From positions 1 through 33,595 of the forward strand of contig CAISDL010000044.1 of NCBI GenBank assembly GCA_903884065.1: a DNA stretch of 33,595 bases, given 5' to 3'. The translations under genes were made by a program, and so were the position numbers. Positions 30,752-33,595 of the stretch are shown here, one piece after another. How positions within the stretch are numbered: the stretch's first letter is position 1; every line of letters begins with the position of its first letter. The notes beneath the pieces are model-generated. The model made no database searches. It had not been told where the DNA came from and saw nothing but the letters and a program-made list of their open reading frames with translations. The DNA comes from an uncultured Actinomycetes bacterium (GTDB lineage: Bacteria; Actinomycetota; Actinomycetes; Mycobacteriales; Mycobacteriaceae).

Positions 30752-30757
30752 TAGGGT
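30752..30757 (+). promoter_or_regulatory. -10 element of a probable leaderless promoter (universal stress protein)
   Basis: TAGGGT ends six bases before the ATG at 30764, the spacing expected when transcription starts at the start codon. No ribosome-binding site lies in between. No DosR-type box was recognised in the 130 bp upstream. Confidence 0.45.
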
Positions 30758-30763
30758 CCAGGC

Positions 30764-31645
30764 ATGACCAACGAATCCAGCCCCTCGGGCGTCGTCGCGG
30801 GAGTCGACGGATCCGACGCCGCATTAGGGGCCGCCGGGTGGGCCGCGGAGTTTGCCACCAGGCACGCGCTTCCGCTGACACTCCTGCACGCGATCCCCCG
30901 GCTTGACTGGCATTTCGTCAGCATCGGGCCGGCCGCTGAAGCCGATCTCGGCAGTGCCGGCGACGCGGTTCTCGCCGCGGCGGAGGCTGCCGTTCGGTCG
31001 ACTCATCCGGATCTGAAGATCCGCACGGCGGCCGTCAAGGGTGCGGTCGGGACGGTGCTGGCGGACGCCTCGCAATCCGCCCGGCTGCTGGTGGTGGGCA
31101 CCGGGGCGGCGGATCATCGCGCGCTGGGCGGGCACGCCGTGAAGATCGCGCACCGGACGGCTTGCCCCCTGGTGATCTGGCGCAAGCCCGTCGCAACTCG
31201 GACCGGCAAGCCCTTGCCCGTCGTCGTTGGTATCGATGAGTCCGACCACTCGACCCGCACACTTGCCGAAGCGTTCGACATCGCCGGCGCACTGCACGCA
31301 CCGCTGAGCGTGGTCCATATGTGGGAAATCGGCGCGGCGGTCGGCATGGGCGATCTCGGCGGTCAGGGGAACATGGACTGGCAATTGCTCGAACTGTTGC
31401 AGACCCAACAGCGTCAGCGGATGGACGAGTTGGTCGAGCCGTTGGCCAGAACGTATCGGAATGCCCACGTGAGCAAGGTTTTTCAGGACATCAGCCCGGC
31501 AAAGGGGCTCACCGAACTATCCCGGGAGTCCCAGCTCGTGGTCGTCGGCCGGCATGGCCGCGGGACGCTGGCCGACTCGATCCTCGGCTCGGTCAGCCAG
31601 AACCTGATCCATCACGCCGAATGCCCGGTGCTGGTGGTCCGTTAG
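30764..31645 (+). CDS. Universal stress protein with two tandem UspA domains
   Basis: A 293-residue cytoplasmic protein with USP domains at about 8-140 and 152-293. The second has the complete nucleotide-binding motif, VVGRHGRGTLADSILGSVSQNLIHHAECPVLVV (G-x2-G-x9-G-S), so it should bind ATP. The first has a degenerate version, VVGTGAADHRALGGHAVKIAHRTACPLVIW, lacking the second Gly of the G-x2-G and the terminal G-S. The double-domain arrangement is typical for mycobacteria, where such proteins respond to hypoxia and other stresses. The start is ATG 30764 with a leaderless-type promoter. It is convergent with the phosphatase gene, 30 bp apart. Confidence 0.92.
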   Translation: MTNESSPSGVVAGVDGSDAALGAAGWAAEFATRHALPLTLLHAIPRLDWHFVSIGPAAEADLGSAGDAVLAAAEAAVRSTHPDLKIRTAAVKGAVGTVLADASQSARLLVVGTGAADHRALGGHAVKIAHRTACPLVIWRKPVATRTGKPLPVVVGIDESDHSTRTLAEAFDIAGALHAPLSVVHMWEIGAAVGMGDLGGQGNMDWQLLELLQTQQRQRMDELVEPLARTYRNAHVSKVFQDISPAKGLTELSRESQLVVVGRHGRGTLADSILGSVSQNLIHHAECPVLVVR

Positions 31646-31675
31646 TGACTCCCAGCGCTGGACACCGGCCCGTCC

Positions 31676-33595
31676 TCAGTCGAACGTCAGCAGTATCAGT
31701 GAGCAGTCATCTTCGAAGAAGCCCGACGACGCCAATGCCTGCAGCTCCCCGATCAGGGCGTCGATGGACCAGTGCGACGAACCTGCCATCCGGGTGACCA
31801 CGTCCTTGAAGCCGGCGAAAGACAACTGGCGCTTGTCGGCGAGCTCGATATCCGTCGCACCGTCACTGGCGATCAGAATCCGGCATCCGGGCGCCACACG
31901 GTAGGTACCTGAGGCGAAGTCGCTGCTCCCGAACATCCCGAGCGGTATTGAGTCCGTGGACAATTCGGCTGCGGTGAGGATGCCCCCGTCCACCGGGTCG
32001 AACGCCAGCGCCGGCGGGGCTCCCCCGCTGCAATAACAAAGTGTTCGGGTGGACGCTTCGTAGACGCCGCACCACATGGTGAAGTAATGATCGCTCTGCT
32101 GATCCATCTGAAACAGGCGGTTCAGTTCGGTCAGCAATGCCTCAGGGGCCAACAGGGTCGCCGTCGTGAATGATCCGGAACGGATCATGTTGTGCACAGA
32201 CACCGACAGCAGCGCAGGTTCGAGGCCATGTCCGGACACGTCGATCAGGTAGACCAGAAGGTGATCGTCGTCAATCCAGGTGTAATCGAAGCAGTCGCCG
32301 CCGAGTTCCCGCGACGGCAGATAGCGCGAGGCGACGTCGACCTTGCCGGTGAGGCCCTGCGGCATGATCGACGACATGTAGCCGGCGGCGCTGTGGAGTT
32401 CGGCTGCCAGACGTTGCCTTTCGCGCTCGAGTCGTTGCGTCAGCAGGTCATTGCGCGCCCTGGCTTCCGTGGCGGCGGTGACGTCGATGACCTGCGAGAT
32501 GAACCTGTCCACCCGCCCGTCGCCGTCGCGCACGCAACTCACCGACAGGTCGCCCCAGATCCGATGACCGTCGGAGTGAATGAACTGCTTGACCAACCGG
32601 AACGAGTCGGTACGACCCTCACGAACGTCCCTGACGTTCTTCAAGTCAGCGGGTAGAAACTCCGGCACGGTCAACTCCTGCCAGTTCTTCGCCATCAGCG
32701 TCTCGGCGTCATAACCGACGAACTGGCACAACGCATTGTTGACCGCCTCGAATCGGTCGTCGGGCGTGACGATGCACATGCCGATCGCAGCGTTCTCCAT
32801 CGACCGGCGGTAGCGCTCCTCCGCCTCCCTGATTCGTGCGGTGGCATGAAATCGCTCGGTGACATCGCTCCACGTGACGCTGAGCAGGTTGCGGCCCACC
32901 CGGCTGACACGCAGGTCGTAGTAGCGCAGTTCGTCACGAGCCTCGCTGTAACGCGGGAGGTCGTTGAGGATCACCGGCTCGCCATCCTCCATGCACCGGA
33001 GGTATCGATCCATCAGTCGGGAGTCCTCGGAATTTCCGGAATCCTCCCGAGCGCTGTGGCCGACGAGGTCTTGCTCACTCAACCCAAGGTAGGAACAGAG
33101 CGCACGGTTGGCGCTACGGCAGACGAGATCCACCACATGGCCGGCCGGGTCGCGGACCGCCTCGAGTAATGCCTGAGGGTCGATCATGCCGTCGGAGGTG
33201 GCGCGCAACAGGGCGCGCTCTGATTCGTTGGCTGCGATCAGCCGCTGCTCGTGCTGGCTGACGTAGAACAGCGAAAGGCCGACGGCGACAGTGCCCACCG
33301 CGGTTGAAAGAGCAAGCGCCGCAGTCACACCTGATCCGAGTGCCAGGAACAGATGCCGAGACAACCCGACCAGTACCGGAAAGCCGATGACGATCAAGCC
33401 CATCCGGAACAAGGTCGATCGGTTGGTTTGGGAAAGCCACCAGGCGACTGGACCCCGGTCGGGCCGGACCAGCACCGCCGCCAGGCTGAGCAGCAGCAGA
33501 CCCAGGGCGGTCGCGACGGCCATCCCGGTCGATATCGCGATCTTCAGCAGGGCCGGAGGGTCGAACAGGTAGGCCAGCACGGTGATCGTCGGCAC
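31676..33595 (-). CDS. Membrane PAS-PAS-PP2C phosphatase (SpoIIE/RsbU-like), N-terminus outside the window
   Basis: At least 639 residues are visible and the frame is open to the window edge (a GTG happens to be the last codon), so the start may lie beyond. The visible order is three to four membrane helices (to about 112), a short linker, a PAS domain (about 130-255), a second PAS (about 262-385: RRSMENAAIGMCIVTPDDRFEAVNNALCQFVGY), a short coiled coil (LTQRLERERQRLAAEL) and a C-terminal SpoIIE-type PP2C domain (about 420-639). Metal-binding Asp motifs are intact: GGDCFDY, DVSGHGLEPALLS, SDGATD and FEDDCSLILL. Such proteins dephosphorylate STAS anti-anti-sigma factors in response to sensed signals; the STAS protein at 26416 is a candidate partner by inference only. 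Confidence 0.9.
   Translation of the reverse strand: MPTITVLAYLFDPPALLKIAISTGMAVATALGLLLLSLAAVLVRPDRGPVAWWLSQTNRSTLFRMGLIVIGFPVLVGLSRHLFLALGSGVTAALALSTAVGTVAVGLSLFYVSQHEQRLIAANESERALLRATSDGMIDPQALLEAVRDPAGHVVDLVCRSANRALCSYLGLSEQDLVGHSAREDSGNSEDSRLMDRYLRCMEDGEPVILNDLPRYSEARDELRYYDLRVSRVGRNLLSVTWSDVTERFHATARIREAEERYRRSMENAAIGMCIVTPDDRFEAVNNALCQFVGYDAETLMAKNWQELTVPEFLPADLKNVRDVREGRTDSFRLVKQFIHSDGHRIWGDLSVSCVRDGDGRVDRFISQVIDVTAATEARARNDLLTQRLERERQRLAAELHSAAGYMSSIMPQGLTGKVDVASRYLPSRELGGDCFDYTWIDDDHLLVYLIDVSGHGLEPALLSVSVHNMIRSGSFTTATLLAPEALLTELNRLFQMDQQSDHYFTMWCGVYEASTRTLCYCSGGAPPALAFDPVDGGILTAAELSTDSIPLGMFGSSDFASGTYRVAPGCRILIASDGATDIELADKRQLSFAGFKDVVTRMAGSSHWSIDALIGELQALASSGFFEDDCSLILLTFD

Noticed and set aside
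30633..30763. DosR-type hypoxia box upstream of the universal stress protein
   Set aside because: Only GGGTCC-like fragments occur; no 20-bp sequence close to the DosR consensus was found.
1..33595. tRNA, rRNA, CRISPR array, insertion sequence, prophage or plasmid origin
   Set aside because: No repeated spacers, transposase or integrase motifs, cloverleaf candidates or terminal inverted repeats with target duplications were recognised by reading both strands.

Overview
The window is high-GC (roughly two thirds G+C) chromosomal DNA from an actinobacterium, most probably a non-tuberculous, environmental mycobacterium (Mycolicibacterium-like). This rests on gene content: a DesA1-type acyl-ACP desaturase, two F420-type luciferase-fold oxidoreductases, an ArsB/NhaD permease resembling the M. 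tuberculosis Rv2684/Rv2685 pair, DUF3097, DUF4333 and DUF5994 proteins, frequent GTG starts, GTGA/ATGA start-stop overlaps and TANNNT -10 elements placed so close to start codons that several mRNAs are probably leaderless. No tRNA, rRNA, insertion sequence, phage gene or CRISPR array was seen.

Layout. 1-1.1 kb: the C-terminus of a DUF1254/DUF1214 protein, then a decayed PAS-GGDEF signalling gene. 1.0-3.1 kb (minus): DUF3097 protein and a prokaryotic pentameric ligand-gated ion channel homologue with an in-frame 12-bp repeat at its N-terminus. 3.2-5.7 kb (plus): a complete polar amino acid ABC importer (binding lipoprotein, permease, ATPase) with translationally coupled genes. 5.8-6.8 kb: small membrane and secreted proteins, a strong hairpin and a possible crotonase relic. 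6.8-8.9 kb (minus): acyl-CoA dehydrogenase plus LLM oxidoreductase. 9.0-10.3 kb: ArsB/NhaD-type permease. 10.3-12.2 kb (minus): MHS-family transporter and an uncharacterised protein.

12.24-15.8 kb holds the most unusual unit. A 915-residue protein combines two zinc ribbons, about nine membrane helices and a complete sedolisin (S53) protease. It is coupled by an ATGA overlap to a one-helix membrane protein. It is divergent from the MHS transporter across a 49-bp symmetric array of four half-sites.

15.8-19.8 kb: YtcJ-like amidohydrolase, a 34-residue acidic protein, a DUF4333 secreted protein, a DUF5994 protein and the DesA desaturase. 19.8-26.2 kb (minus): a catabolic cluster, TetR -> BBE-type FAD oxidase -> PhlG (diacetylphloroglucinol hydrolase)-like C-C hydrolase, then aldehyde dehydrogenase -> GMC alcohol oxidase. 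The last pair could carry an alcohol through aldehyde to acid. Candidate operators lie at both promoters.

26.4-33.6 kb: a STAS anti-anti-sigma protein, a second LLM oxidoreductase, a secreted zinc metallopeptidase, the proteasome-like Anbu peptidase followed by a broken N-formylglutamate amidohydrolase and a transglutaminase-like protein, a tandem universal stress protein, and a membrane PAS-PAS-PP2C (SpoIIE/RsbU-like) phosphatase that runs off the end of the window. All family calls are from reading the sequence; no database search was run.
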